Below are positions 37,809-47,502 of a stretch of 64,000 nucleotides of DNA, one piece after another. Position 1 is the first letter of the stretch. The number at the start of each line of letters is the position of its first letter. The notes under the pieces are model-generated. The model had not been told where the DNA came from. It saw only the letters and a program-made list of their open reading frames with translations, and made no database searches. The position numbers and the translations under genes are program-made. The stretch is taken from assembly GCA_037718865.1 (NCBI GenBank), contig JBBJMP010000016.1:62001-126000 (forward strand). Reading direction: 5' to 3'. The DNA comes from JADCRZ01 sp037718865 (GTDB lineage: Bacteria; Bacteroidota; Bacteroidia; Chitinophagales; Chitinophagaceae).

Positions 37809-40748
37809 ATGTATTTGAACTGCAAAACATATTTCAGCTTCAGGTACGGCACATTTGGTACCGAAGAATTGGTAAAACAAGCAGCCGAGACCGGCGCTTC
37901 ATCTCTTGCCATTACCAATATCAATAACACCTGTGATGCCTGGGATTTTTATGAGTTTTGCATACAGCAGCAGATCAAACCCATTCTCGGTACAGAGGTC
38001 AGGAACGGCGATCTGTTTTGTTACATATTGTTAGCCATGGACCTTTCAGGCTTTGAAGAGATTAACCGCTTCCTGTCGCTGCACCTGCAACAAGACATTC
38101 CTTTCCCCCAGCGGCCGCAGTTGTCAAATAGGGTATGGATTATTTATCCCTTTGGCAAGCACTCCCCTGCCGGGTTATTATATAATGAACTGATTGGCGT
38201 ACAGCCTTCGGAGATCACCCGTTTATATGGCATTAACGTTAACGCTTATGCGGGAAAGTTTGTCGTTCGCCACCCGGTAAGCTTTCAGGATAAAACCCAT
38301 TTCAACCTGCACCGTTTATTAAGAGCAATTGATAAAAACGTCGTACTGAGCAAACAGCAACCTGAACATACCGGCGCCATCAGCGAATGCTTTGTCCTCC
38401 CTGCCCAACTCTTTCAGGCCTTCCGGGCCTATCCTGCTATCATCACCAACACTTTACAGGTCATAGACAGCTGTGATGTGCAGCTTGAATTCAACACCGA
38501 TAAAAACAAAAAACAGTTTACGGCCGGCAAGGAAGACGACCGGATACTACTTGAAAAGTTAACGCTGGATGGCCTTCAATACAGGTATGGCAATAACAGG
38601 GAGGCCGCCGAACGGGTCAGGAAAGAATTAAAGATCATCAATGACCTTGACTTCAGTGCGTATTTCCTGATCACCTGGGATGTCATCCGCTATGCACAAA
38701 GTCGCGGTTTTTTTTATGTAGGCAGGGGCAGTGGCGCTAACTCCATCGTAGCTTATTGCTTACAGATTACGGATGTTGATCCGATCGAGCTGGACCTGTA
38801 TTTTGAACGATTCCTGAATCCCTACCGGGCATCGCCTCCCGACTTTGATATCGATTTTTCGTGGAAAGACCGGGATGAAGTCATTGACTATGTTTTTAAA
38901 CGTTATGGTAAAGACCATGTCGCACTGCTGGGCATGTACTCTACGTTTCAACGCAGTGCCATCATTCGTGAACTCTCTAAAGTGTTCGGCTTGCCAAAAA
39001 ATGAAACAGACTCGATCATTGAACGATCCGATTCAAACCTGCATGCAGATGCTTATCAGAAATATATCCTGCATTATGGGAAGCTGATGGAAAATTTTCC
39101 CAACCATCTTTCTATCCATCCCGGCGGGATGCTTATCAGTGAAGCGCCCATCTATACTTATACCGCCGTTGAATTGCCTCCGAAAGGTTTCACCACCACC
39201 CACATCGACATGTTCGTGGCTGAAAAACTGGGATTACATAAGCTTGACATACTGGCCCAGAGGGGCCTGGGTCATATTAAAGAAGGGATTCAATTGGTCA
39301 GGCAAAACAAAGGAGTCAGCATAGACATTCACAATGTGGAAAAATTCAAGAAAGACAAACAGGTAGCCGGCCAGATACGCAATGCAGATACCATCGGTTG
39401 TTTTTATATTGAAAGTCCCGGTATGCGCCAGGTGCTTAAAAAGCTTTGTTGTGATGATTACCTGACGCTGGTGGCAGCAAGCAGCATCATACGGCCCGGC
39501 GTTGCACAATCGGGTATGATGCGCCAGTTTATCTATCGTTTTCATAACCCGGATAAGTTCGAATATCTGCATCCTAAAATGAAGGAACTGCTGGAAGAAA
39601 CGTATGGCGTAATGGTCTACCAGGAAGATGTGATCAAGGTCGCCCATCATTTCGCCGGCCTGGACATGGGTGAAGCTGATATACTAAGACGTGCCATGAG
39701 CGGCAAGTACCGGTCAAGGAACCAGTTTATCCGCATACGTGAACAATTTTTTGCCAATTGCAAAACATATGGTTATACTGATGATCTTGCCAAAGAAGTG
39801 TGGAGGCAGATCGAAAGTTTCGGCGGATACTCGTTCAGTAAGGCTCATTCGGCAAGTTTTGCCGTCGAAAGCTACCAGAGCCTTTTCCTAAAGACTTACT
39901 ACCCCATGGAATTTATGGTTGCCGTGATCAACAATTTCGGTGGCTTTTATATTACCGAACTCTATTTTCATGAATTGAAAAGAACGGGCGCCAACGTGCT
40001 CGCCCCCTGCATTAATGAAGGACATTACCTCACTTCTATAAAAGGCAGGGATGTGTACGTCGGTCTTATCCATATCCAGGGCATGGAAGAAAAGATGGCC
40101 TTGCAGATATTGGAAGAAAGAGGCAGGCATGGCAGTTATGTGCATTTATCGGATTTCATTGAGCGCACGTCCGTCGCCCTAGAACAATTAAATATCCTGA
40201 TACGCACAGGCGCACTCCGTTTCACCGGAAAGAATAAAAAAGAGTTGCTATGGGAAGCTAATTTCCTGCAGAAGAAAAACAAACAGCATGTTCCTGCACG
40301 CGCTTCCATGTTCCTGGAACAGCCGGTGGAATTCAAACTTCCACAGTTAAATCAACATCCCCTGGACGACGCATTGGATGAAATCGAATTGCTTGGTTTT
40401 CCGTTGTGTGATGTATGGGAACTGGCAGACACGGACACCAGCGCATTTCTGGCCAGCAGCAACCTGCCTGACCATCTGAATAAAACCGTTCAACTGGTCG
40501 GTTATTTTATAACCACTAAAGAGGTGCGGACGGTAAAGCACGAGATCATGTATTTCGGCACTTTCCTTGATAAACAGGGCAACTGGCTTGACACCATCCA
40601 TTTTCCTGATGCGTTACGCCAGTATCCCCTGCAAGGCAAAGGCTTTTATATACTTAAAGGTAAATGCGTGGAAGAGTTCGGCGTCTATAGCGTAGAGGTA
40701 AGTTATAGCAGGAAGATCGGGCTAAGGAAGAGGGAAAGTTCAACTTAG
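37809..40748 (+). CDS. dnaE2: DnaE-type DNA polymerase III alpha subunit, error-prone (DnaE2-like)
   Basis: 979 residues from the ATG at 37809 (MYLNCKTYFSFRYGTFG); an upstream TTG at 37749 lies inside the hairpin repeat and is unlikely. The N-terminal PHP domain is degenerate: the usual HxH near the start reads NCKTYFS, and LTDHG reads AITNIN, so metal-dependent proofreading is doubtful. The polymerase core is intact, with the catalytic Asp pair in PDFDIDF (about 344-350) and FSKAHSASFA downstream. An OB-fold segment near the C-terminus reads LVGYFITTKEVRTVK. It is about 15-20 percent shorter than replicative DnaE, as expected for the DnaE2 type. It is paired with dinB and ends two bases from the convergent TPR gene. 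Confidence 0.9.
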   Translation: MYLNCKTYFSFRYGTFGTEELVKQAAETGASSLAITNINNTCDAWDFYEFCIQQQIKPILGTEVRNGDLFCYILLAMDLSGFEEINRFLSLHLQQDIPFPQRPQLSNRVWIIYPFGKHSPAGLLYNELIGVQPSEITRLYGINVNAYAGKFVVRHPVSFQDKTHFNLHRLLRAIDKNVVLSKQQPEHTGAISECFVLPAQLFQAFRAYPAIITNTLQVIDSCDVQLEFNTDKNKKQFTAGKEDDRILLEKLTLDGLQYRYGNNREAAERVRKELKIINDLDFSAYFLITWDVIRYAQSRGFFYVGRGSGANSIVAYCLQITDVDPIELDLYFERFLNPYRASPPDFDIDFSWKDRDEVIDYVFKRYGKDHVALLGMYSTFQRSAIIRELSKVFGLPKNETDSIIERSDSNLHADAYQKYILHYGKLMENFPNHLSIHPGGMLISEAPIYTYTAVELPPKGFTTTHIDMFVAEKLGLHKLDILAQRGLGHIKEGIQLVRQNKGVSIDIHNVEKFKKDKQVAGQIRNADTIGCFYIESPGMRQVLKKLCCDDYLTLVAASSIIRPGVAQSGMMRQFIYRFHNPDKFEYLHPKMKELLEETYGVMVYQEDVIKVAHHFAGLDMGEADILRRAMSGKYRSRNQFIRIREQFFANCKTYGYTDDLAKEVWRQIESFGGYSFSKAHSASFAVESYQSLFLKTYYPMEFMVAVINNFGGFYITELYFHELKRTGANVLAPCINEGHYLTSIKGRDVYVGLIHIQGMEEKMALQILEERGRHGSYVHLSDFIERTSVALEQLNILIRTGALRFTGKNKKELLWEANFLQKKNKQHVPARASMFLEQPVEFKLPQLNQHPLDDALDEIELLGFPLCDVWELADTDTSAFLASSNLPDHLNKTVQLVGYFITTKEVRTVKHEIMYFGTFLDKQGNWLDTIHFPDALRQYPLQGKGFYILKGKCVEEFGVYSVEVSYSRKIGLRKRESST

Positions 40749-40750
40749 GC

Positions 40751-42238
40751 TCAAACCATCTCCAAAGCCTTTTCATACCAGTGATTAAGCCTTTTTTCAG
40801 GTTTGTTCAACAGTTTTCCCAGTTTGTTCACCTGTTTAAGAAATGTCTTCATCATCCAGCCTTGATGTGCTGTAGCTTCAGCCAGGGCCTTTGCATCTTC
40901 ATACTCTTGCAGTTCTCCTAATCCGAAATGAGCCTCTGCCTTATTTACCAGGATCCAAAAGCGTTCTTCGCTCTGGCAGGTGCGACTGTTACACAAAAAG
41001 TTATCATTTACCTGATTAACCCTGTTCGCGACAGGCATCTGCCGCGTTTGCTGTTCATCCAGATATTTCTCACAAACCAAAAGCACTTTCTTTCTCAGGC
41101 GGTTTGCGCATACTACATCGGCGATTTGTTCATCCTTGCTAGTGTCGAGAGTTGAACAGGCACGACAGTTAAGCAGGAAAGCGAGGTTGATACCATTATA
41201 TCCGTCATTCCGTAAATAGAATCCACGTTCGAAATACCCGATCGCCTTTTCCAGGTGTGTGTTTCCCAGGCCCTTTTCATAAAGTCCTTTTTCAAGGGCC
41301 CCTGCCAGGGATAAAGTCTCCGGGTCATTTGTATTTTCAACATCCAAAGGTTCTAGTAACTTTTTGGCTTCTCTAAAAGCCAAAAACTCATCCGGCTGTC
41401 CGGCCTTATAAGTAGCTAAAACCAGGCGATGAATAAGATAGGGATTGGTGGAACTTGTCTTTGCATCAGTGCAGCTATTGTCGATCGATATCGCCGAGCG
41501 GAAAAGCGTTTTGGCCAGACAGAAGTCGTTATCCCGTATGGCCTGTTCTGCCTGTTCGATAATTAAAGCCAGGCTTTTATCTTCCGGAAAAGACTGCCGG
41601 CTGTTGCCTGCTTCCATCTCCTGCTCATTTGCCTTTTGCAAAACGTCTCCAATTTGTTCCGCCGCCTTGACTGCTTGCTCGCGGAGAGCAGGAGGAACAA
41701 GGTTATCCAGGAAAGTATACACCGGGCTGTCGGTTTCTTCTTTTATCAATACGGCATCCAGCTTGTCTCCAAGTACTTTCTGAAACCGTAATACTTCTTC
41801 ATAATCTATGGCGTCACCCAGATGTGAATAGGGAGTTATGGATATATGATTAAGGTCAAAGGGATAGCAGAGCTTATCCTCCGAGATAACAATAGTAGTA
41901 CTGGGACGAAGTGCATGCCGGATGCCCAGTTCGTAAAATGCGTTACCATTGGCAGTAGAAATATCCGCTATGATAATATCGGCCTTCAACAGTTGCTGGT
42001 ACATGGGGACATCGATTAGGCCGGAATGGCGGATTTCATCGGCGCGCTCACATATAAGTCCCCTGGATTCCACAACAGGCTTTATCAGGAGCCTGTACGA
42101 CTTATTGAGATCAAGTTTACGGCCGGTTGCATAATCGGTTTTGGTTCCAAAACCCATGACTACGAAACATCGCTTTTTATTCTTAGTATCGGATCTCTTA
42201 ATGTCTTTCATAACATCATTTTTTAAGACAGTAGGCAT
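40751..42238 (-). CDS. Nucleoside-deoxyribosyltransferase-like (TIR-like) domain fused to TPR/TRAFs-binding-type region
   Basis: 495 residues; a second ATG at 42211 is also possible. Residues about 22-175 have the nucleoside 2-deoxyribosyltransferase/DRHyd pattern: CFVVMGFGTKTDYATGR (24-40), KADIIIADISTANGNAF (85-101) and YELGIRHAL (102-110), where Glu103 is the predicted catalytic acid. Residues about 215-490 are helical TPR-type repeats resembling the TRAFs-binding/DUF4071 (TPR-S) region. The same order of domains is known at the N-terminus of animal ASK/MAP3K kinases and in predicted bacterial conflict systems. The enzyme may cleave or rearrange nucleotides or NAD-like ligands, or bind a nucleotide signal. 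It probably works with the upstream SIR2 gene, 293 bases away on the same strand. Confidence 0.8.
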   Translation of the reverse strand: MPTVLKNDVMKDIKRSDTKNKKRCFVVMGFGTKTDYATGRKLDLNKSYRLLIKPVVESRGLICERADEIRHSGLIDVPMYQQLLKADIIIADISTANGNAFYELGIRHALRPSTTIVISEDKLCYPFDLNHISITPYSHLGDAIDYEEVLRFQKVLGDKLDAVLIKEETDSPVYTFLDNLVPPALREQAVKAAEQIGDVLQKANEQEMEAGNSRQSFPEDKSLALIIEQAEQAIRDNDFCLAKTLFRSAISIDNSCTDAKTSSTNPYLIHRLVLATYKAGQPDEFLAFREAKKLLEPLDVENTNDPETLSLAGALEKGLYEKGLGNTHLEKAIGYFERGFYLRNDGYNGINLAFLLNCRACSTLDTSKDEQIADVVCANRLRKKVLLVCEKYLDEQQTRQMPVANRVNQVNDNFLCNSRTCQSEERFWILVNKAEAHFGLGELQEYEDAKALAEATAHQGWMMKTFLKQVNKLGKLLNKPEKRLNHWYEKALEMV

Positions 42239-42339
42239 GATTCATTGGGGTTTTTATATTCATACAGCAAGGTTTGCCCCGATCTGAATGCATATAGGTC
42301 TTACTGTACAAACTTAACTGATATATAAGCACCGGCCTA

Positions 42340-42355
42340 TACTACTTTAGTAGTA
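42340..42355. promoter_or_regulatory. Palindrome upstream of the NDT-TPR gene
   Basis: TACTACTTTAGTAGTA is a perfect 7-2-7 palindrome 102 bases before the ATG. Its TACT...AGTA ends resemble the proximal dinB palindrome (36491-36507). A shared regulator is a possibility, not shown. Confidence 0.35.
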
Positions 42356-42531
42356 AAGTCGGGCGCTTTTAGCCAGTTCTGTAGCCGCTGATTCGCAGAA
42401 TTACGCTACTCGAATATCAACTGGAAATCTGTGGGAGGTATTCACCCTCTTTTTTAATCTTTATCTTTTTAGCCTTGGGAGACACTTCTATTCGGTGATT
42501 TGTTACCGCTATAAATTAGCCGGGAACCATT

Positions 42532-43962
42532 TTATGGCTTCAAAACAACATGATCTGCCCATAAATAGGCAGGGTACATATAACTGGGTGGATTGTTCGT
42601 ACTTCCAGCTACGATATATCCAAGCACTTCCAGTGTGGCAGCGTCAACAACGGGTGCGCCTGCAGAACCAGGAGCGACAACACAATCAACCACAATTAAT
42701 TTGTTAACCATGCCGATTGGAATTACCTGTAAACTCTTTTCGTTTATATCCGATATAAAACCAGCCGAAATACCCACCTTCTCACCCACCGCTACACCTA
42801 TCCGTATACCCATGTTAACCGTTAGTGGGTGAGGGTTCAATCTAAGTCCTGGCGTATTGATTTCTTGAGGTACTTCGAAGCACACAGGACCGAACGGGTG
42901 CTTTTTATCCCGGTTAACGAGAGAGGTAACGAAAGTCTGCTTATCCCCGGTGACAACCTTCACTGTACCTTCTTTTGAAGTGTTGAAGGAAAATCCTTCC
43001 GTAACGATCAGGCGCGGTTCAGAGAGAATAAATCCTGTGCAAATGGGATAATCCTTCGAGCCGTCAGCAGGCATGAGTCCTACAACGGAAGCCATGAGGT
43101 CATCGATTGTCCGTTTATGGTGCTCTTTCCCGAAAGATTCACCTTCAAATTGATTGAATGATGGTGGTTCTGTGATATCGTCTTCCAGGATATCTAATGC
43201 CTTTGCCAGTCGCGGAAACAGCTCTTCAAACTTGCATGCCGCGTCAAGTACAGCACGCACCCGGTTATTGCTTTTCAGCGTTTCAGGAACTTTGGAAGGG
43301 TGAAGGAACCAGATGGTGCTATATTCACCGCCGGCTTCGACTACCAGATCGCGCATCGGCTTGTCACTCAAACTATAACCAACAATAAAGATGTCGCGTC
43401 CGCTCAGTACAGGTGCCAACTGCGGCTTGATATCCTTAATGTACTCCTCCATCTCTTCTGCTGTCCATGCCATATGACGGTGAAAAAGGTCGCCGTGTAC
43501 CTTGATGATTTTAACCCTAGGTCTTGGTTCTTTCAAAAGAAAGGCAAGGGGTTCAGGGCGCATGATGCCATTAATAAAAAGCACGTAATCTCTGCGCCAG
43601 AGGCGTGCATTAGCCAGCGCATCCTCGAGCAAGGGATCAAAATTGGTGGTGAGGATAAGGTCGAAATATTTTTCAGCCAGAAGCGCAGCAAGGGCGCTGT
43701 AGCCTGGTGTAACATCAGCCGGATTTTGCGTCTGAAGAAATTCAGATAGATAATTATACCGCTCAATAACGGTATAGGTTTTTATTTTTTTTGCGAATTC
43801 AACAAAATTCTTAACGCCGAAAAATTTAAAAAGATGGTCCATTGTTCCGATACCAGCGCCAAAGGAAGCTCCGGCGCCTAACAAGAGGACGGGCGGATCG
43901 TAACCTTGCACACGGCGATTCTTCATGTATGTGATCAGGTCGTCAAAAGTTCTTTTTACCAT
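42532..43962 (-). CDS. SIR2-domain protein with C-terminal degenerate trypsin-like domain
   Basis: 476 residues, no signal or membrane segment. Residues about 22-220 form a SIR2 domain: NAD-binding LLLGAGASFGAG (27-38), TTNFD (105-109) and KVHGD (154-158), so Asn107 and His156 are the likely catalytic residues. Residues about 285-476 have a trypsin-like double-barrel pattern (CTGFILSEPRLIV, GSAGAPVV). The position of the catalytic His reads TEGF (321-324) instead of T-x-x-H, and the Ser motif reads PGSAGAPV (431-438), with Ala434 in the Ser place, so the domain looks proteolytically dead and may be a sensor. SIR2 proteins of phage defence (ThsA, DSR, SIR2-HerA types) destroy NAD. It is probably the effector gene of a two-gene system with the NDT-TPR gene. 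Confidence 0.82.
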   Translation of the reverse strand: MVKRTFDDLITYMKNRRVQGYDPPVLLLGAGASFGAGIGTMDHLFKFFGVKNFVEFAKKIKTYTVIERYNYLSEFLQTQNPADVTPGYSALAALLAEKYFDLILTTNFDPLLEDALANARLWRRDYVLFINGIMRPEPLAFLLKEPRPRVKIIKVHGDLFHRHMAWTAEEMEEYIKDIKPQLAPVLSGRDIFIVGYSLSDKPMRDLVVEAGGEYSTIWFLHPSKVPETLKSNNRVRAVLDAACKFEELFPRLAKALDILEDDITEPPSFNQFEGESFGKEHHKRTIDDLMASVVGLMPADGSKDYPICTGFILSEPRLIVTEGFSFNTSKEGTVKVVTGDKQTFVTSLVNRDKKHPFGPVCFEVPQEINTPGLRLNPHPLTVNMGIRIGVAVGEKVGISAGFISDINEKSLQVIPIGMVNKLIVVDCVVAPGSAGAPVVDAATLEVLGYIVAGSTNNPPSYMYPAYLWADHVVLKP

Positions 43963-44249
43963 GCCAAACGATTTTGTAACAGTCCGAAGGGTTTAATCAA
44001 GATACGACATCGAAATAAACTAACGAAATTAAGGCTTGAAATAAACAAACGGTAGCGACTTTCTTAACTCGTTATGCAGCAATCCTGCTTCATAATTGTC
44101 TATTATAATGGAAGTAATTAATGCGCCTGACATTGAATTTTTCTTTATTTTTAGTTTTTCATAGCCTAAAAGAGTTAATATCTGATTTGGATATCCTCCC
44201 GATTGCCACTCATTGAAGTATTGTATTCTCTCTCATCAAAAACTGCCAT

Positions 44250-47200
44250 ATGATCACAACGCTAAAACGTGCCAAGCATGTAAAGATCAGCAAACGATTT
44301 GATCTGATTATCCTGCTAGCTATCTGCTTTCCTTTTTCACTGTATGCCAGACCGGGGAACCGTACTGGCTTTCCCGCATCTGACCCGGGTGAATCTATCA
44401 GGAATTATTTTGGAATAACCCAGCAGCAGAATGTTTCAGGTAAAGTGCTGGATGGTAAAAACAACCCCCTGCTTGGAGTAAGCGTAATGCTGAAAGGCAC
44501 CACTAGAGGTGCCACAACCAATGCGGAAGGACAATACACGATTAATGAAGTTCCGGCGGACGGCACACTGGTATTTAGTTCAACGGGTTTCGCCACGCAG
44601 GAGGTTGCCGTAAGAGGAAAAGGAGCTACCATTGATGTTTCCATGAGCGAACAAATGTCTAATTTAAACGAGGTAGTTGTGGTCGGGTACGGAACCCAAA
44701 CCAAGAAGGATCTGACCGGTGCTGTTTCCCAGGTGAAGGTGGCCCAACTGGAAAATGAAAATCCTCAAAGTGTTCAGGATGCCCTGCGGGGAAACGTTCC
44801 AGGGTTGAATATTTCGCAGGTAAACGCAGGTTCAGCAAAAGGGGGTGGAGACCTCCAGGTAAGGGGAAGGTCTTCAATTAACGCAGGCACCACGCCATTA
44901 ATTGTACTGGATGGTGTCATTTACCAGGGCCAGTTAAGCGATATCAACCCCAATGATATTGCTACTATTGATGTTTTGAAAGACGCCAGTTCCACAGCCG
45001 TTTTTGGCGCCAAGGCTGCCAGCGGCGTTGTTTTGATCACCACCAAGAAAGGCTCGAAAGCAAAACCCACTATAACGCTTAATTCAAATATCGGATTTGG
45101 CGAACTGGCCATCAATGAACCGTTGTACGACGGTCCGGGTTTCGTTGCCTGGAGAACCGACGTGCTCAAAAGTATAAACATCAATGCCAAGCCGTTTCAG
45201 TTCAATGATCCCAGAACGCTGCCATCCAGTATAACCGTAGATCAATGGAAGGCCTATGATAATTCACAGGGCGACCCGATCGATATCTGGCTGACCCGGT
45301 TAAAATTAATATCTATAGAGCGTGAGAACTATAAAACTGGCAAAACGGTCAACTGGTATGATAAGATGTTTCAGAAAGGTATACGACAAGATCATACGCT
45401 AAGCGTTTCAGGAAAGAAAGAAGATGTGTCCTATTATATGTCCCTGGGGTACACAAATAACGAAGGAATTATTATCGGTGATGACTTTCAAACCTATCGC
45501 ATGCGGCTGAACCTGGAGGCAAAAGTAGCGAGGTTTATGAGCGTGGGATTAAACCTGCAATTGTCTGATCGCGATGAAAGTCAGGTTCCCGTTTCCTGGG
45601 GTCAAATGATTAATGCTTCTCCCTATGGCGAAATATACAAAGCCGATGGCATAACGTTAAGGGATAGCCCGAATGATGACATTGGTAATAACACCAACCC
45701 ATTCCTCGATAATGTATATACAAACCGCTTGCAGAAGTACAATACGCTGTTCGGCAGCCTGTATGCGAAAGGTGACCTGGGTCATGGGTTTTCCTATCAG
45801 GTTAACTTTACACCCAACTTTGAATTTTACCGGTATTTCAATGCCCGGTCCGCAAAGGATTTCCGCGTATCTGTGCGCAAAGGGGTAGCTACCAGAACGG
45901 AGCAAACTACGTATAACTGGCAGGTAGATAACCTGATCAAATGGAACAAGTCTTTCGGCGAACACCAGTTTGACGTAACCCTGCTGGCCAATGCGGAAAA
46001 ATTTCAATCATGGCGTAACCAGATGGATAACGAGGGCTTTGACCCCAATGATAATTTAAGTTACCACAACATTGGTTCCGGGATCAAGCCTGTTATTAGC
46101 AGTGACGACCAGTATAGCACGGGTGACGCGTTGATGGCCAGGCTGAATTATTCCTTCATGCAACGTTATATGCTGACAGGATCTATCCGCCGTGATGGTT
46201 ATTCGGCTTTCGGAGAAGGGAATCGCAGGGCTGTTTTTCCAGCTGTCGCCCTTGGCTGGGTTCTTTCGGATGAAAAATTTATGGCACCCTTCAAATGGCT
46301 CAGCTACGCTAAACTTCGTGCCTCTTATGGCATCAATGGTAACCGGGATATCGGCAGATACGGCGCACTATCTGATTTATCCACAAATAAATACCAGTAT
46401 ATTCTACCTAGCGGTGCACTCCAGGCGGTGTCACAATTAGCGGTAAACAGGCTGCAAAATGCCACCCTGAAATGGGAAAGGACAACTTCCTACAACTTCG
46501 GGTTTGATTTTTCTGTGCTGGATAACAGGTTGGGCGGCTCAGTGGATTTGTATAAAAAGGAGACCAATGACCTGCTGATAAGCCGGGCATTACCTAATGT
46601 TAGCGGGTTTGATTTTGTCCTGGATAATCTTGGCCAGGTTGATAACAAAGGAGTTGAACTAAGCCTTAACAGCTCCAACGTCAGGACTCCAAATTTTTCC
46701 TGGAGATCCGTAATAAATTTTTCGTTAAACAGAAATAAGATCGTTCACCTCTATGGACCCGTTGATGTGATAGATCCCGCTACTGGCAAAGTAACCGGCC
46801 AGGTAGAGAGAGATGACGTTGCCAACAGGTGGTTTTTGGGTCATGACATTAATGAGATATGGGACCTTAAAGTGCTTGGTATCTGGCAGCAGGATGAACT
46901 GGCTCAAGCCGCAAAATTTGGCGTGCGTCCGGGTGATTTTAAAATTGAGGATGTAAATAATGATGGCAAGTTTTCTGACGCTGACAGGCAGTTTCTGGGA
47001 AGCAGGAATCCAAGGTTTCAGTGGACATTAAGAAATGAATTTACGATTTACAAGAATTTTGATTTCTCGTTCATGCTCTATTCCAGTTGGGGACAAAAAA
47101 CGGACTATAATCAGGCAAAAAATAACAGTGGTTTTCAGGATCGCCAAAATTCTTACCAATTTCCGTATTGGACCGTCGAAAATCCCATAAACGATTATGC

Positions 47201-47483
47201 CAGGCTTTTTTCCAGTAACGGCAGTGCCGGTTTTGCCGTATATCGGCAAACATCTTTTATCCGGTTAAATACTGTTGCATTGGGTTATACGTTCCCCAAA
47301 CATCTTGTCCAAAAAGCAAAGATAGAAAGCTTCAAAATATTTGCAAATATAACCAACGCGGCTTTGTATGCTCCGGATTGGACATTCTGGGATCCCGAAT
47401 TCAGGAACCGGGACAATGATGGGAATATATCAACAGCCATACCTCCCAGGTATTATTCTCTGGGTATTAACCTGACACTTTAA
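44250..47483 (+). CDS. SusC/RagA family TonB-linked outer-membrane protein
   Basis: 1077 residues. The N-terminus has a long basic start then the hydrophobic signal LIILLAICFPFSLYA. A carboxypeptidase-like domain follows (VSGKVLDGKNNPLLGVSVML, from about residue 62), then the TonB-box-like NEVVVVGYGTQTKKD, the plug (IVLDGVIYQG, VLKDASSTAVFGAKAASGV) and a complete barrel ending YYSLGINLTL. It is the channel of the pair with the SusD at 47503 (19 bases between) and imports an unidentified glycan or oligomer. The sugar could be linked to the AKR and beta-helix genes downstream, but no glycoside hydrolase is adjacent to prove it. Confidence 0.95.
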   Translation: MITTLKRAKHVKISKRFDLIILLAICFPFSLYARPGNRTGFPASDPGESIRNYFGITQQQNVSGKVLDGKNNPLLGVSVMLKGTTRGATTNAEGQYTINEVPADGTLVFSSTGFATQEVAVRGKGATIDVSMSEQMSNLNEVVVVGYGTQTKKDLTGAVSQVKVAQLENENPQSVQDALRGNVPGLNISQVNAGSAKGGGDLQVRGRSSINAGTTPLIVLDGVIYQGQLSDINPNDIATIDVLKDASSTAVFGAKAASGVVLITTKKGSKAKPTITLNSNIGFGELAINEPLYDGPGFVAWRTDVLKSININAKPFQFNDPRTLPSSITVDQWKAYDNSQGDPIDIWLTRLKLISIERENYKTGKTVNWYDKMFQKGIRQDHTLSVSGKKEDVSYYMSLGYTNNEGIIIGDDFQTYRMRLNLEAKVARFMSVGLNLQLSDRDESQVPVSWGQMINASPYGEIYKADGITLRDSPNDDIGNNTNPFLDNVYTNRLQKYNTLFGSLYAKGDLGHGFSYQVNFTPNFEFYRYFNARSAKDFRVSVRKGVATRTEQTTYNWQVDNLIKWNKSFGEHQFDVTLLANAEKFQSWRNQMDNEGFDPNDNLSYHNIGSGIKPVISSDDQYSTGDALMARLNYSFMQRYMLTGSIRRDGYSAFGEGNRRAVFPAVALGWVLSDEKFMAPFKWLSYAKLRASYGINGNRDIGRYGALSDLSTNKYQYILPSGALQAVSQLAVNRLQNATLKWERTTSYNFGFDFSVLDNRLGGSVDLYKKETNDLLISRALPNVSGFDFVLDNLGQVDNKGVELSLNSSNVRTPNFSWRSVINFSLNRNKIVHLYGPVDVIDPATGKVTGQVERDDVANRWFLGHDINEIWDLKVLGIWQQDELAQAAKFGVRPGDFKIEDVNNDGKFSDADRQFLGSRNPRFQWTLRNEFTIYKNFDFSFMLYSSWGQKTDYNQAKNNSGFQDRQNSYQFPYWTVENPINDYARLFSSNGSAGFAVYRQTSFIRLNTVALGYTFPKHLVQKAKIESFKIFANITNAALYAPDWTFWDPEFRNRDNDGNISTAIPPRYYSLGINLTL

Positions 47484-47502
47484 TCACTCAATTACGATTT
47501 AT

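Noticed and set aside
42532..43962. SIR2 gene annotated as an active serine protease
   Set aside because: His and Ser positions of the trypsin-like domain are Phe and Ala in my alignment, so I do not claim protease activity.
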